DNA of 64,000 nucleotides, from the NCBI RefSeq assembly GCF_028389875.1, contig NW_026907698.1, forward strand, positions 464,186-528,185. The letters run 5' to 3'. The stretch's first letter is position 1, and each line of letters starts with the position of its first letter. Positions 49,061 through 63,000 of the stretch are shown piece by piece. A model generated the notes under the pieces. The model saw nothing but the letters and a program-made list of their open reading frames with translations, was not told the DNA's origin and ran no database searches. Position numbers and translations under genes: made by a program. The DNA is from Rhea pennata (lineage: Eukaryota > Chordata > Aves > Rheiformes > Rheidae).

Positions 49061-49231
49061 CTCTGTAAATCCCGCTGCCTCCTGCCTTTCCACTACCTGC
49101 TTCCTCCCAGGCCGGCTGGCACCAGTCCTCCGAGTCAGACGGAGCCGCTTTCCCTCCTTCCCCATCGCCTTCTGCCTGCTCCATTGCAACGGCCAGCGCA
49201 GGAAAACCTGGAAAAAAAACCCAAACTCCTA

Positions 49232-49283
49232 AAATTAAAAAAAAAAAAAAAAAAAAAAAAAGAAGAAGAAGAAGAAGAAGAAG
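49232..49283. repeat. Poly(A) followed by (GAA)n
   Basis: About 27 adenines and then seven GAA triplets. The tract separates the 21-bp minisatellite from the satellite array and may be the tail of a decayed retroposon, though no body is visible. Confidence 0.8.
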
Positions 49284-49315
49284 CTGGAAAGACCCTGCTC
49301 TTTCCTCCACCTTTT

Positions 49316-49895
49316 GGGGGTTAAAACCTGCTGTTTCTGTTGAAAAACACCTGTAGCTAGAAACTGCTGTTTTCGTCCAGTACTTTGGGGTTAAAACCTG
49401 CTTTTTCGGTCAATCTTGCCCATGTTAAAACCTGTTGTTTCCTGCAGGCCCTCTAAGGTTAAAAACTGCTATTTCCCTCCCACCGCTTTGGGGTTAAAAA
49501 CTGCCGTTTCTGTCAATTTCTTGACATTAAAAGCTGTTGTTTCTCTCCACCTCTTTGGGGTTAAAAATTGTGGTTTCTGTTAAACTCCTGGGGTTAAAGG
49601 ATGCTGCTCCTCCACACATGCAGCTCTGCGTTGGGGTAAAAAAGCACCGTTTCGATCAACTTCTCCCCACGCGTTAAAAACTGCCTTTCACCAGCTCCAC
49701 TTCAGGGTCAAAACCTGCTTTTTCTGCCAATCTCTTTGGGGTCAAAACCTGCCGTTTCTGTCAATCTCACCTGAGTCAAAACTTGCCGTTTCCGCCAGGC
49801 TCCCGGGGGTTAAAGGATGCTGCTCCCCCACCCCCGCACCCCTCAGCTCCGCTTTGCGGTTAAAAAGCGCTGTTTCCCTTAATCCACCTGGAATT
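49316..49895. repeat. Diverged edge of the satellite: 34-bp subrepeats only
   Basis: About 15 diverged copies of the 'ggggttaaaa(c/a)ctgc' subrepeat occur before the first complete unit. Their spacing and spelling vary more than in the interior, as expected for the flank of an array that no longer recombines with the rest. Confidence 0.8.
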
Positions 49896-52800
49896 AAAAG
49901 CTGCTGTCGCGGCCGTTTCCCACAACGGCTTTGGGGCAAAAAGGGGCTGTTTTCGCTGGAGGCTGCGGGGCCTCCGGAGGCTCCAGGTTTTTATGCCACT
50001 GTCGTTTCCCAGGGCAGCGGCGATTCCGGTAAAAGGCGAAAGCGAAAGGGCAGCGGGAGCCGGAGCGGGGGGGTGAAAAATGAGGGCTTGGACACAAAAA
50101 AGTTGGGGAAAGGTGGGTTCTTCCTCCCCCAAAGTGGTGGAAAATGGGGGGTTGGACTCAAAAAGGCGGGCGGGGGGGAAGAATCGGCTTGTTGAACCTA
50201 GAAGTGCCGGAAAATGGGGGTTTGGACCCAACAGAGGGGGGACAGGTGGGTGTGTCCCCCTAAAAAGTGATGGAAAATGGGGGGTTTGGACCCAAAAAGG
50301 GGGGACAGCTAGGTGTGTCCCCCTCAAAGTGGTGGAAAATGGAGGTTTGCACCCAAAACAGGGTTGTGAACCCCCAAATGGACCAAGAACGGGGCTCTGG
50401 ACCCACAAAGGACCGAAAAAGGTGATTTCACAGCCAAAAAAGGGTTAAAAGACCTGCTTTTTCTGCCAATCTCTTTGGGGTCAAAACCTGCCATTTCTAT
50501 CAATCTCCTCAGGGTGAAAAGTTGCTGTTTCTCTGCACCGCTTTGGGGTTAAAACCTGCCGTTTCCATCAACCTCCCCTCGGGGTTAAAAACTGCTGTTC
50601 CCCACCTGAGCTTTGGGGTAAATCCCTGCTTTTTCTGCCAATCTCTCTGGGGTCAAAACCAGCCGTTTCCATCCACCTCCCTGGGGTGAAAAGTAGTTCT
50701 TTCTGCCAGGCCCCCGAGGGTTAAAGATGCTGCTTCCCTGTGCCCCCCGCACACAGATCCGCTTTGGGGTTAAAAAGCACCGTTTCCGACAACTTCTCCC
50801 CACGCGTTAAAAACTGCCTTTCCCTGCAACCGTTTCGGGGTTAAACCTGCTTTTTCTGCCAGTCTCTTTCGGGTTAAAAACTGCCATTCCCTGCCACCGC
50901 TTCGGGGTTAAAACCTGCTTTTTCTGCCAATCTCTTTGGGGTCAAAACCTGCCATTTCCGTCAATCTCACCTGAGTCAAAACTTGCCGTTTCTGCCAGGC
51001 TCCCGGGGGTTAAAGGATGCTGCTACCCCCCAATCCCTCAGCTCCGCTTTGCGGTTAAAAAGCGCCGTTTCCCTCAATCCACCTGGAATTAAAAGCTGCT
51101 GTCGCGGCCGTTCGGTTTTGGGGCCGAATGGATCGTTTGCCACAATAGCTTTTGGGCGAAAAAGGGCCGTTTTCGCTGGCGGCTGCGGGGCCTCCGGAGG
51201 CTCCAGGTTTTTATGCCACTGTCGTTTCCCGGAGCAGCAGCGATTCCGGTAAAAGGCGAAAGCGAAAGTGCAGCGGGAGCCGGAAGGGGAGGGGTGTTGT
51301 AAAAAGCGGGGGCTTGGACACAATAAAGTTGGGGAAAGATGGGTTCTTCCTCCCCCAAAGTGGAAAATTGCGGTTTGGACTCAAAAAGGCGGGTAGGGGG
51401 GAGTAATCGGCTTGTTGAACCTAGAAGTGCCGGAAAATGGGGGTTTGGACCCAAAAGGGGGGGGGGGGAATTGGCTTCTTCCCCCCGAAAACAAGTGGTG
51501 GAAAATTGGGGTTTGGACCGAAAAGAGGGGTCGAAAATCAGTTTCCACCCCCCCCCCGGAAGTGGTGGAAAATGGGTATTTGGACCCAAAAAAGGGGGAG
51601 AGGGAATCGACTTGCCCCCCCCCAAGTGGTGGAAAATGGGGGTTTGGACCCAAAAGAGGGGGGACAGCTAGGTGTGTCCCCTCAAAGTTGTGGAAAATGG
51701 GGGTCTGGACCTAAAAAGGGAGGGGGATTGCCTTGCCCCACCCCAAATTGTGGAAAATGGGGTTTTGGACCCAAAAGGGGGGGGGGAATCGGCTTCCCCC
51801 CTCCCCCAAAGTGATGGAAAACGGGGTTTTGGACCCAAAAAGGGAGGGGGATTGGCTTGCCCCACCCCAAATTGTCGAAAATGGGGGTTTGGACCCAAAA
51901 AGGGGGGGGGGGAATTGGCTTCCCCCCTACCCCAAAGTGGTGGAAAATGGGGCTTTGGACCCAAATAGGGAGGGGGATTGGCTTGCCCCACCCCAAATTT
52001 TCGAAAATGGGGGTTTGGACCCAAAAAGGGGGGGGGAATCGGCTTCCCCCCTCCCCCAAAGTGGTGGAAAATGGGGGTTTGGACCCAAAAGGAGGGCAAA
52101 AATCGGCTTGTTACCCCCCCAAAAAAAAGAAAGTGGTGGAAATGGGCGGTCTGGACCCAAAACAGGGTTGTGAACCCCCAAATGGACCAAGAACGGGGCT
52201 CTGGACCCACAAAGGACCGAAAAAGGTGATTTCACAGCCAAAAAAGGGTTAAAAGACCTGCTTTTTCTGCCAATCTCTTTGGGGTCAAAACCTGCCATTT
52301 CTATCAATCTCCCCAGGGTGAAAAGTTGCTGTTTCTCTGTACCGCTTTGGGGTTAAAACCTGCCGTTTCCATCAACCTCTCCTCGGGGTTAAAAACTGCT
52401 GTTCCCCACCTGAGCTTTGGGGTAAACCCCTGCTTTTTCTGCCAATCTCTTTGGGGTCAAAACCAGCTGGTTCCATCCACCTCCCTGGGGTGAAAAGTAG
52501 TTCTTTCTGCCAGGCCCCCGAGGGTTAAAGATGCTGCTTCCCTATGCCCCCTGCACACAGATCCGCTTTGGGGTTAAAAAGCACCGTTTCCGACAACTTC
52601 TCCCCACGCGTTAAAAACTGCCTTTCCCTGCAACCGTTTCGGGGTTAAAACCTGCTTTTTCTGCCAGTCTCTTTCGGGTTAAAAACTGCCATTCCCTGCC
52701 ACCGCTTCGGGGTTAAAACCTGCTTTTTCTGCCAATCTCTTTGGGGTCAAAACCTGCGGTTTCCGTCAATCTCACCTGAGTCAAAACTTGCCGTTTCTGC

Positions 52801-55800
52801 CAGGCTCCCGGGGGTTAAAGGATGCTGCTACACCCCAACCCCTCAGCTCCGCTTTGCGGTTAAAAAGCGCCGTTTCCCTCAATCCACCTGGAATTAAAAG
52901 CTGCTGTCGCGGCCGTTCGGTTTTGGGGCCGAATGGGCCGTTTCCCACAACGGCTTTGGGGCAAAAAGGGGCTGTTTTTGCTGGCGGCTGCGGGGCCTCT
53001 GGAGGCTCCAGGTTTTTATGCCACTGTCGTTTCCCAGGGCAGCGGCGATTCCGGTAAAAGGCGAAAGCGAAAGGGCAGCGGGAGCCGGAGCGGGGGGGGG
53101 GGGGTGAAAAATGGGGGCTTGGACACAAAAAAGTTGGGGAAAGGTGGGTTCTTCCTCCCCCAAAGTGGTGGAAAATGGGGGGTTGGACTCAAAAAGGCGG
53201 GCGGGGGGGAAGAATCGGCTTGTTGAACCTAGAAGTGCCGGAAAATGGGGGTTTGGACCCAAAAGAGGAAAAGAGATGGGACAGGTGGGTGTGTACCCCT
53301 AAAAAGTGATGGAAAATGGGGGGTTGGACCCAAAAAGGGGGGGGGGGGGGACAGCTTGTTGCCCATAGAAGTGGTGGAAAATGGGGGTTTGGACCCAATA
53401 AGGGGGGGAAATCGGCTTCTTCCCCCCCAAAAAAAAGTGGTGGAAATGGGCATTTGAACTCAAAAAGGGGGGGGGTGTGGGAATCGGCTTGCCCCCCTCA
53501 AAGTTGTGGAAAATGGGGGCTTGGACCCAAAAGAGGGGGGACAGCTAGGTGTGCCCCCCTCAAAGTGGTGGAAAATGGGGGCCTGGACCCAAAAAGGGAG
53601 GGGGATTGGCTTGCCCCACCCCAAATTGTGGAAAATGGGGGTTTGGACCCAAAAGGAGGGCAAAAATCGGCTTGTTACCCCCCCCCAAAAAAAGAAAGTG
53701 GTGGAAATGGGCGGTCTGGACCCAAAACAGGGTTGTGAACCCCCAAATGGACCAAGAACGGGGCTCTGGACCCACAAAGGACCGAAAAAGGTGATTTCAC
53801 AGCCAAAAAAGGGTTAAAAGACCTGCTTTTTCTGCCAATCTCTTTGGGGTCAAAACCTGCCATTTCTATCAATCTCCCCAGGGTGAAAAGTTGCTGTTTC
53901 TGCATTGCTTTGGGGTTAAAAACCTGCCGTTTCCATCAACCTCTCCTCGGGGTTAAAAACTGCTGTTCCCCACCTGAGCTTTGGGGTAAACCCCTGCTTT
54001 TTCTGCCAATCTCTTTGGGGTCAAAACCTGCCGTTTCCATCCACCTCCCTGGGGTGAAACGTTGTTCTTTCTGCCAGGCCCCCGAGGGTTAAAGATGCTG
54101 CTTCCCTGCCTCACCACACCCCCAGCTCTGCTTTGGGGTTAAAAAGCGCCATTTCCATCAACTTCTCCCCAAGCGTTAAAAAATGCCTTTCCCCAGCTCC
54201 GCTTTGGGGTTAAAACCTGCTTTTTCTGCCAGACTCGTTCGGGTTAAAAACTGCCGTTCCCTGCCTCTGCTTCGGGGTTAAAACCTGCTTTTTCTGCCAA
54301 TCTCTTTGGGGTCAAAACCTGCCATTTCCGTCAATCTCACCTGAGTCAAAACTTGCCGTTTCTGCCAGGCTCCCGGGGGTTAAAGGATGCTGCTACCCCC
54401 CAACCCCTCAGCTCCGCTTTGCGGTTAAAAAGCGCTGTTTCCTCAATCCGCCTGGAATTAAAAGCTGCGCAGGCTCCAGGTTTTTATGCCACTGTCGTTT
54501 CCCAGGGCAGCGGCGATTCCGGTAAAAGGCGAAAGCGAAAGGGCAGCGGGAGCCGGAGCGGGGGGGGGGGGGGGGGGGGGGGGTGAAAAATGGGGGCTTG
54601 GACACAAAAAAGTTGGGGAAAGGTGGGTTCTTCCTCCCCCAAAGTGGTGGAAAATGGGGGGTTGGACTCAAAAAGGCGGGCGGGGGGGAAGAATCGGCTT
54701 GTTGAACCTAGAAGTGCCGGAAAATGGGGGTTTGGACCCAAAAGAGGAGGGACAGGTGGGTGTGTCCCCCTAAAAAGTGATGGAAAATGGGGGGTTGGAC
54801 CCAAAAAGGGGGGGGGGGAATCAGCTTGTTGCCCATAGAAGTGGTGGAAAATGGGGGTTTGGACCCAATAAGGGGGGGGGGGATATCAGCTTCTTCCCCC
54901 CAAAAAAGAAGTGGTGGAAAATGGGCATTTGAACTCAAAAAGGGGGGGGGGGGGTTGGGAATTGGCTTGCCCCCCTCCCCAAATTGTGGAAAATGGGGGT
55001 TTGGACCCAAAAGAGGGGGGACAGCTAGGTGTGCCCCCCTCAAAGTGGTGGAAAATGGGGGCCCGGACCCAAAAAGGGAGGGGGATTGCCTTGCCCCACC
55101 CCAAATTGTCGAAAATGGGGGTTTGGACCCAAAAAGGGGGGGGGGAATCGGCTTCCCTCCTCCCCCTAAGTGGTGGAAAATGGGGGTTTGGACCCAAAAG
55201 GAGGGCAAAAATCGGCTTGTTCCCCCCCAAAAAAAAAGAAAGTGGTGGAAATGGGCGGTCTGGACCAAAACAGGGTTGTGAACCCCCAAATGGACCAAGA
55301 ACGGGGCTCTGGACCCACAAAGGACCGAAAAAAGGTGATTTCACAGCCAAAAAAGGGTTAAAAGACCTGCTTTTTCTGCCAATCTCTTTGGGGTCAAAAC
55401 CTGCCATTTCCGTCAATCTCACCTGAGTCAAAACTTGCCGTTTCTGCCAGGCTCCCGGGGGTTAAAGGATGCTGCTACCCCCCAATCCCTCAGCTCCGCT
55501 TTGCGGTTAAAAAGCGCCGTTTCCCTCAATCCACCTGGAATTAAAAGCTGCTGTCGCGGCCGTTCGGTTTTGGGGCCGAATGGATCGTTTGCCACAATAG
55601 CTTTTGGGCGAAAAAGGGCCGTTTTCGCTGGCGGCTGCGGGGCCTCCGGAGGCTCCAGGTTTTTATGCCACTGTCGTTTCCCGGAGCAGCAGCGATTCTG
55701 GTAAAAGGCGAAAGCGAAAGTGCAGCGGGAGCCGGAAGGGGAGGGGTGTTGTAAAAAACGGGGGCTTGGACACAATAAAGTTGGGGAAAGATGGGTTCTT

Positions 55801-57001
55801 CCTCCCCCAAAGTGGAAAATTGCGGTTTGGACTCAAAAAGGCGGGTAGGGGGGAGTAATCGGCTTGTTGAACCTAGAAGTGCCGGAAAATGGGGGTTTGG
55901 ACCCAAAAGGGGGGGGGGGGGAAATTGGCTTCTTTCCCCCGAAAACAAGTGGTGGAAAATTGGGGTTTGGACCGAAAAGAGGGGTCGAAAATCAGTTTCC
56001 GCCCCCCCCGGAAGTGGTGGAAAATGGGTATTTGGACCCAAAAAAGGGGGAGAGGGAATCGGCTTGCCCCCCCCCAAGTGGTGGAAAATGGGGGTTTGGA
56101 CCCAAAAAGGGGGGGGGGGGTTGGGAATTGGCTTGCCTCCCCTCCCCAAATTGTCGAAAATGGGGGTTTGGACCCAAAAGAGGGGGGACAGCTAGGTGTG
56201 CCCCCCTCAAAGTGGTGGAAAATGGGGGCCCGGACCCAAAAAGGGAGGGGGATTGCCTTGCCCCACCCCAAATTGTCGAAAATGGGGGTTTGGACCCAAA
56301 AAGGGGGGGGGGAATCGGCTTCCCTCCTCCCCCTAAGTGGTGGAAAATGGGGGTTTGGACCCAAAAGGAGGGCAAAAATCGGCTTGTTTCCCCCCCAAAA
56401 AAAGAAAGTGGTGGAAATGGGCGGTCTGGACCCAAAACAGGGTTGTGAACCCCCAAATGGACCAAGAACGGGGCTCTGGACCCACAAAGGACCGAAAAAG
56501 GTGATTTCACAGCCAAAAAAGGGTTAAAAGAGCTGCTTTTTCTGCCAATCTCTTTGGGGTCAAAACCTGCCATTTCTATCAATCTCCCCAGGGTGAAAAG
56601 TTGCTGTTTCTGCCAGGCCCCCGAGGGTTAAAGATGCTGCTTCCCTATGCCCCCTGCACACAGATCCGCTTTGGGGTTAAAAAGCACCGTTTCCGACAAC
56701 TTCTCCCCACGCGTTAAAAACTGCCTTTCCCTGCAACCGCTTTGGGGCTAATACCTGCTTTTTCTGCCAGACTCGTTCGGGTTAAAAACTGCCGTTCCCC
56801 GCCACCGCTTCGGGGTTAAAACCTGCTTTTTCTGCCAATCTCTTTGGGGTCAAAACCTGCCGTTTCTGTCAATCTCACCTGAGTCAAAACTTGCCGTTTC
56901 TGCCAGGCTCCCGGGGGTTAAAGGATGCTGCTACCCCCCAACCCCTCAGCTCCGCTTTGCGGTTAAAAGCGCCGTTTCCCTCAATCCACCTGGAATTAAA
57001 A

Positions 57002-60000
57002 GCTGCTGTCGCGGCCGTTCGGTTTCGGGGCCGAATGGGCCGTTTCCCACAACGGCTTTGGGGCAAAAAGGGGCGTTTTGCTGGCGGCTGCGGGGCCTCC
57101 GGAGGCTCCAGGTTTTTATGCCACTGTCGTTTCCCGGAGCAGCAGCGATTCCGGTAAAAGGCGAAAGCGAAAGGGCAGCGGGAGCCGGAGCATGGGGGGT
57201 GAAAAATGGGGGCTTGGACACAAAAAAGTTGGGGAAAGGTGGGTTCTTCCTCCCCAAAGTGGTGGAAAATGGGGGGTTGGACTCAAAAAGGCGGGCGGGG
57301 GGGAAGAATCGGCTTGTTGAACCTAGAAGTGCCGGAAAATGGGGGTTTGGACCCAAAAGAGGGGGACAGGTGGGTGTGTCCCCCTAAAAAGTGATGGAAA
57401 ATGAGGGGTTTGGACCCAAAAAGGGGGGGGGGACAGCTTGTTGCCCATAGAAGTGGTGGAAAATGGGGGTTTGGACCCAATAAGGGGGGGAAATCGGCTT
57501 CTTCCCCCAAAAAAAAGAAGTGCCGGAAAATGGGCATTTGAACTCAAAAAGGGGGGGGAGAGGGAATCGGCTTGCCCCCCTCAAAGTTGTGGAAAATGGG
57601 GGCTTGGACCCAAAAGAGGGGGACAGCTAGGTGTGCCCCCTCAAAGTGGTGGAAAATGGGGGCCTGGACCCAAAAAGGGAGGGGGATTGGCTTGCCCCAC
57701 CCCAAATTGTGGAAAATGGGGGTTTGGACCAAAAGGAGGGCAAAAATCGGCTTGTTACCCCCCCCCAAAAAAAGAAAGTGGTGGAAATGGGCGGTCTGCA
57801 CCCAAAACAGGGTTGTGAACCCCCAAATGGACCAAGAACGGGGCTCTGGACCCACAAAGGACCGAAAAGGTGATTTCACAGCCAAAAAAGGGTTAAAAGA
57901 GCTGCTTTTTCTGCCAATCTCTTTGGGGTCAAAACCTGCTGTTTCCGTCCACCTCCCTGGGGTGAAAAGTAGTTGTTTCTGCCAGGCCCCCGAGGGTTAA
58001 AGATGCTGCTTCCCTGTGCCCCTCGCACACAGATCCACTTTGGGGTTAAAAAGCACTGTTTCCGACAACTTCTCCCCACGCGTTAAAAACTGCCTTTCCC
58101 TGCAACCGCTTTGGGGTTTAAACCTGCTTTTTCTGCCAGACTCGTTCGGGTTAAAAACTGCCATTCCCTGCCACCGCTTCGGGGTTAAAACCTGCTTTTT
58201 CTGCCAATCTCTTTGGGGTCAAAACCTGCCATTTCCGTCAATCTCACCTGAGTCAAAACTTGCCGTTTCTGCCAGGCTCCCGGGGGTTAAAGGATGCTGC
58301 TACCCCCCAATCCCTCAGCTCCGCTTTGCAGTTAAAAAGCGCCGTTTCCCTCAATCCACCTGGAATTAAAAGCTGCTGTCGCGGCCGTTCGGTTTTGGGG
58401 CCGAATGGATCGTTTGCCACAATAGCTTTTGGGCGAAAAAGGGCCGTTTCGCTGGCGGCTGCGGGGCCTCCGGAGGCTCCAGGTTTTTATGCCACTGTCG
58501 TTTCCCGGAGCAGCAGCGATTCTGGTAAAAGGCGAAAGCGAAAGGGCAGCGGGAGCCGGAGCGGGGGGGGGGGTGAAAAATGGGGGCTTGGACACAAAAA
58601 AGTTGGGGAAAGGTAGGTTTTTCCTCCCCCAAAGTGGTGGAAAATGGGGGGTTGGACTCAAAAAGGCGGGCGGGGGGGAAGAATCGGCTTGTTGAACCTA
58701 GAAGTGCCGGAAAATGGGGGTTTGGACCCAAAAGAGGGGGGACAGGTGGGTGTGTCCCCCTAAAAAGTGATGGAAAATGGGGGGTTGGACCCAAAAAGGG
58801 GGGGGGGGCAGCTTGTTGCCCATAGAAGTGGTGGAAAATGGGGGTTTGGACCCAATAAGGGGGGGAAATCGGCTTCTTCCCCCAAAAAAAAGAAGTGCCG
58901 GAAAATGGCATTTGAACTCAAAAAGGGGGGCGGGAGAGGGAATCGGCTTGCCCCCCTCAAAGTTGTGGAAAATGGGGGCTTGGACCCAAAAGAGGGGGGA
59001 CAGCTAGGTGTGCCCCCTCAAAGTGGTGGAAAATGGGGGCCTGGACCCAAAAAGGGAGGGGGATTGGCTTGCCCCACCCCAAATTGTGGAAAATGGGGGT
59101 TTGGACCCAAAAGGAGGGCAAAAATCGGCTTGTTACCCCCCCCAAAAAAAGAAAGTGGTGGAAATGGGCGGTCTGCACCCAAAACAGGGTTGTGAACCCC
59201 CAAATGGACCAAGAACGGGGCTCTGGACCCACAAAGGACCGAAAAAGGTGATTTCACAGCCAAAAAAGGGTTAAAAGAGCTGCTTTTTCTGCCAATCTCT
59301 TTGGGGTCAAAACCTGCTGTTTCCGTCCACCTCCCTGGGGTGAAAAGTAGTTGTTTCTGCCAGGCCCCGAGGGTTAAAGATGCTGCTTCCCTGTGCCCCT
59401 CGCACACAGATCCACTTTGGGGTTAAAAAGCACTGTTTCCGACAACTTCTCCCCACGCGTTAAAAACTGCCTTTCCCTGCAACCGCTTTGGGGTTTAAAC
59501 CTGCTTTTTCTGCCAGACTCGTTCGGGTTAAAAACTGCCATTCCCTGCCACCGCTTCGGGGTTAAAACCTGCTTTTTCTGCCAATCTCTTTGGGGTCAAA
59601 ACCTGCCATTTCCGTCAATCTCACCTGAGTCAAAACTTGCCGTTTCTGCCAGGCTCCCGGGGGTTAAAGGATGCTGCTACCCCCCAATCCCTCAGCTCCG
59701 CTTTGCAGTTAAAAAGCGCCGTTTCCCTCAATCCACCTGGAATTAAAAGCTGCTGTCGCGGCCGTTCGGTTTTGGGGCCGAATGGATCGTTTGCCACAAT
59801 AGCTTTTGGGCGAAAAAGGGCCGTTTTCGCTGGCGGCTGCGGGGCCTCCGGAGGCTCCAGGTTTTTATGCCACTGTCGTTTCCCGGAGCAGCAGCGATTC
59901 CGGTAAAAGGCAAAAGCGAAAGGGCAGCGGGAGCCGGAGCATGGGGGGTGAAAAATGGGGGCTTGGACACAAAAAAGTTGGGGAAAGGTGGGTTTTTCCT

Positions 60001-63000
60001 CCCCCAAAGTGGTGGAAAATGGGGGGTTGGACTCAAAAAGGCGGGCGGGGGGGAAGAATCGGCTTGTTGAACCTAGAAGTGCCGGAAAATGGGGGTTTGG
60101 ACCCAAAAGAGGGGGACAGGTGGGTGTGTCCCCCTAAAAAGTGATGGAAAATGAGGGGTTTGGACCCAAAAAGGGGGGGGGGACAGCTTGTTGCCCATAG
60201 AAGTGGTGGAAAATGGGGGTTTGGACCCAATAAGGGGGGGAAATCGGCTTCTTCCCCAAAAAAAAAGAAGTGCTGGAAAATGGGCATTTGAACTCAAAAA
60301 GGGGGAGGGGGGAGAGGGAATCGGCTTGCCCCCCTCAAAGTTGTGGAAAATGGGGGCTTGGACCCAAAAGAGGGGGGACAGCTAGGTGTGCCCCCCTCAA
60401 AGTGGTGGAAAATGGGGGCCTGGACCCAAAAAGGGAGGGGGATTGGCTTGCCCCACCCCAAATTGTGGAAAATGGGGGTTTGGACCCAAAAGGAGGGCAA
60501 AAATCGGCTTGTTACCCCCCCCCAAAAAAGAAAGTGGTGGAAATGGGCGGTCTGGACCCAAAACAGGGTTGTGAACCCCCAAATGGACCAAGAACGGGGG
60601 TCTGGACCCACAAAGGACCGAAAAAGGTGATTTCACAGCCAAAAAAGGGTTAAAAGAGCTGCTTTTTCTGCCAATCTCTTTGGGGTCAAAACCTGCTGTT
60701 TCCGTCCACCTCCCTGGGGTGAAAAGTAGTTGTTTCTGCCAGGCCCCGAGGGTTAAAGATGCTGCTTCCCTGTGCCCCTCGCACACAGATCCACTTTGGG
60801 GTTAAAAAGCACTGTTTCCGACAACTTCTCCCCACGCGTTAAAAACTGCCTTTCCCTGCAACCGCTTTGGGGTTTAAACCTGCTTTTTCTGCCAGACTCG
60901 TTCGGGTTAAAAACTGCCATTCCCTGCCACCGCTTCGGGGTTAAAACCTGCTTTTTCTGCCAATCTCTTTGGGGTCAAAACCTGCATTTCCGTCAATCTC
61001 ACCTGAGTCAAAACTTGCCGTTTCTGCCAGGCTCCCGGGGTTAAAGGATGCTGCTACCCCCCAATCCCTCAGCTCCGCTTTGCAGTTAAAAGCGCCGTTT
61101 CCCTCAATCCACCTGGAATTAAAAGCTGCTGTCGCGGCCGTTCGGTTTTGGGGCGAATGGATCGTTTGCCACAATAGCTTTTGGGCGAAAAAGGGCCGTT
61201 TTCGCTGGCGGCTGCGGGGCCTCCGGAGGCTCCAGGTTTTTATGCCACTGTCGTTTCCCGGAGCAGCAGCGATTCCGGTAAAAGGCAAAAGCGAAAGGGC
61301 AGCGGGAGCCGGAGCATGGGGGGTGAAAAATGGGGGCTTGGACACAAAAAAGTTGGGGAAAGGTGGGTTTTTCCTCCCCCAAAGTGGTGGAAAATGGGGG
61401 GTTGGACTCAAAAAGGCGGGCGGGGGGAAGAATCGGCTTGTTGAACCTAGAAGTGCCGGAAAATGGGGGGTTTGGACCCAAAAGAGGGGGACAGGTGGGT
61501 GTGTCCCCCTAAAAAGTGATGGAAAATGAGGGGTTTGGACCCAAAAAGGGGGGGGGGGACAGCTTGTTGCCCATAGAAGTGGTGGAAAATGGGGGTTTGG
61601 ACCCAATAAGGGGGGGAAATCGGCTTCTTCCCCCAAAAAAAAGAAGTGCCGGAAAATGGGCATTTGAACTCAAAAAGGGGGGGGAGAGGGAATCGGCTTG
61701 CCCCCCTCAAAGTTGTGGAAAATGGGGGCTTGGACCCAAAGAGGGGGGACAGCTAGGTGTGCCCCCTCAAAGTGGTGGAAAATGGGGGCCTGGACCCAAA
61801 AAGGGAGGGGGATTGGCTTGCCCCACCCCAAATTGTGGAAAATGGGGGTTTGGACCCAAAAGGAGGGCAAAAATCGGCTTGTTACCCCCCCCAAAAAAAG
61901 AAAGTGGTGGAAATGGGCGGTCTGGACCCAAAACAGGGTTGTGAACCCCCAAATGGACCAAGAACGGGGGTCTGGACCCACAAAGGACCGAAAAAGGTGA
62001 TTTCACAGCCAAAAAAGGGTTAAAAGAGCTGCTTTTTCTGCCAATCTCTTTGGGGTCAAAACCTGCTGTTTCCGTCCACCTCCCTGGGGTGAAAAGTAGT
62101 TGTTTCTGCCAGGCCCCCGAGGGTTAAAGATGCTGCTTCCCTGTGCCCCTCGCACACAGATCCACTTTGGGGTTAAAAAGCACTGTTTCCGACAACTTCT
62201 CCCCACGCGTTAAAAACTGCCTTTCCCTGCAACCGCTTTGGGGTTTAAACCTGCTTTTTCTGCCAGACTCGTTCGGGTTAAAAACTGCCATTCCCTGCCA
62301 CCGCTTCGGGGTTAAAACCTGCTTTTTCTGCCAATCTCTTTGGGGTCAAAACCTGCCATTTCCGTCAATCTCACCTGAGTCAAAACTTGCCGTTTCTGCC
62401 AGGCTCCCGGGGGTTAAAGGATGCTGCTACCCCCAATCCCTCAGCTCCGCTTTGCAGTTAAAAAGCGCCGTTTCCCTCAATCCACCTGGAATTAAAAGCT
62501 GCTGTCGCGGCCGTTCGGTTTTGGGGCCGAATGGATCGTTTGCCACAATAGCTTTTGGGCGAAAAAGGGCCGTTTTCGCTGGCGGCTGCGGGGCCTCCGG
62601 AGGCTCCAGGTTTTTATGCCACTGTCGTTTCCCGGAGCAGCAGCGATTCTGGTAAAAGGCGAAAGCGAAAAGGGCAGCGGGAGCCGGAGCGGGGGGGGGG
62701 GGTGAAAATGGGGGCTTGGACACAAAAAAGTTGGGGAAAGGTGGGTTTTTCCTCCCCCAAAGTGGTGGAAAATGGGGGGTTGGACTCAAAAAGGCGGGCG
62801 GGGGGAAGAATCGGCTTGTTGAACCTAGAAGTGCCGGAAAATGGGGGTTTGGACCCAAAAGAGGGGGGGGACAGGTGGGTGTGTCCCCCTAAAAAGTGAT
62901 GGAAAATGGGGGGGTTGGACCCAAAAAGGGGGGGGGTAGCTTGTTGCCCATAGAAGTGGTGGAAAATGGGGGTTTGGACCCAATAAGGGGGGGAAATCGG

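Noticed and set aside
48374-49324. Three overlapping frames of 271-294 codons with heptad-like repeats
   Set aside because: A 21-bp period keeps any stop-free frame open on both strands. There are no conserved domain, promoter or exon signals.
49316-50000. Telomere-like 'ggggttaaaa' repeats
   Set aside because: The vertebrate telomere is TTAGGG. This word is part of a 34-bp subrepeat and does not occur as short tandem hexamers.
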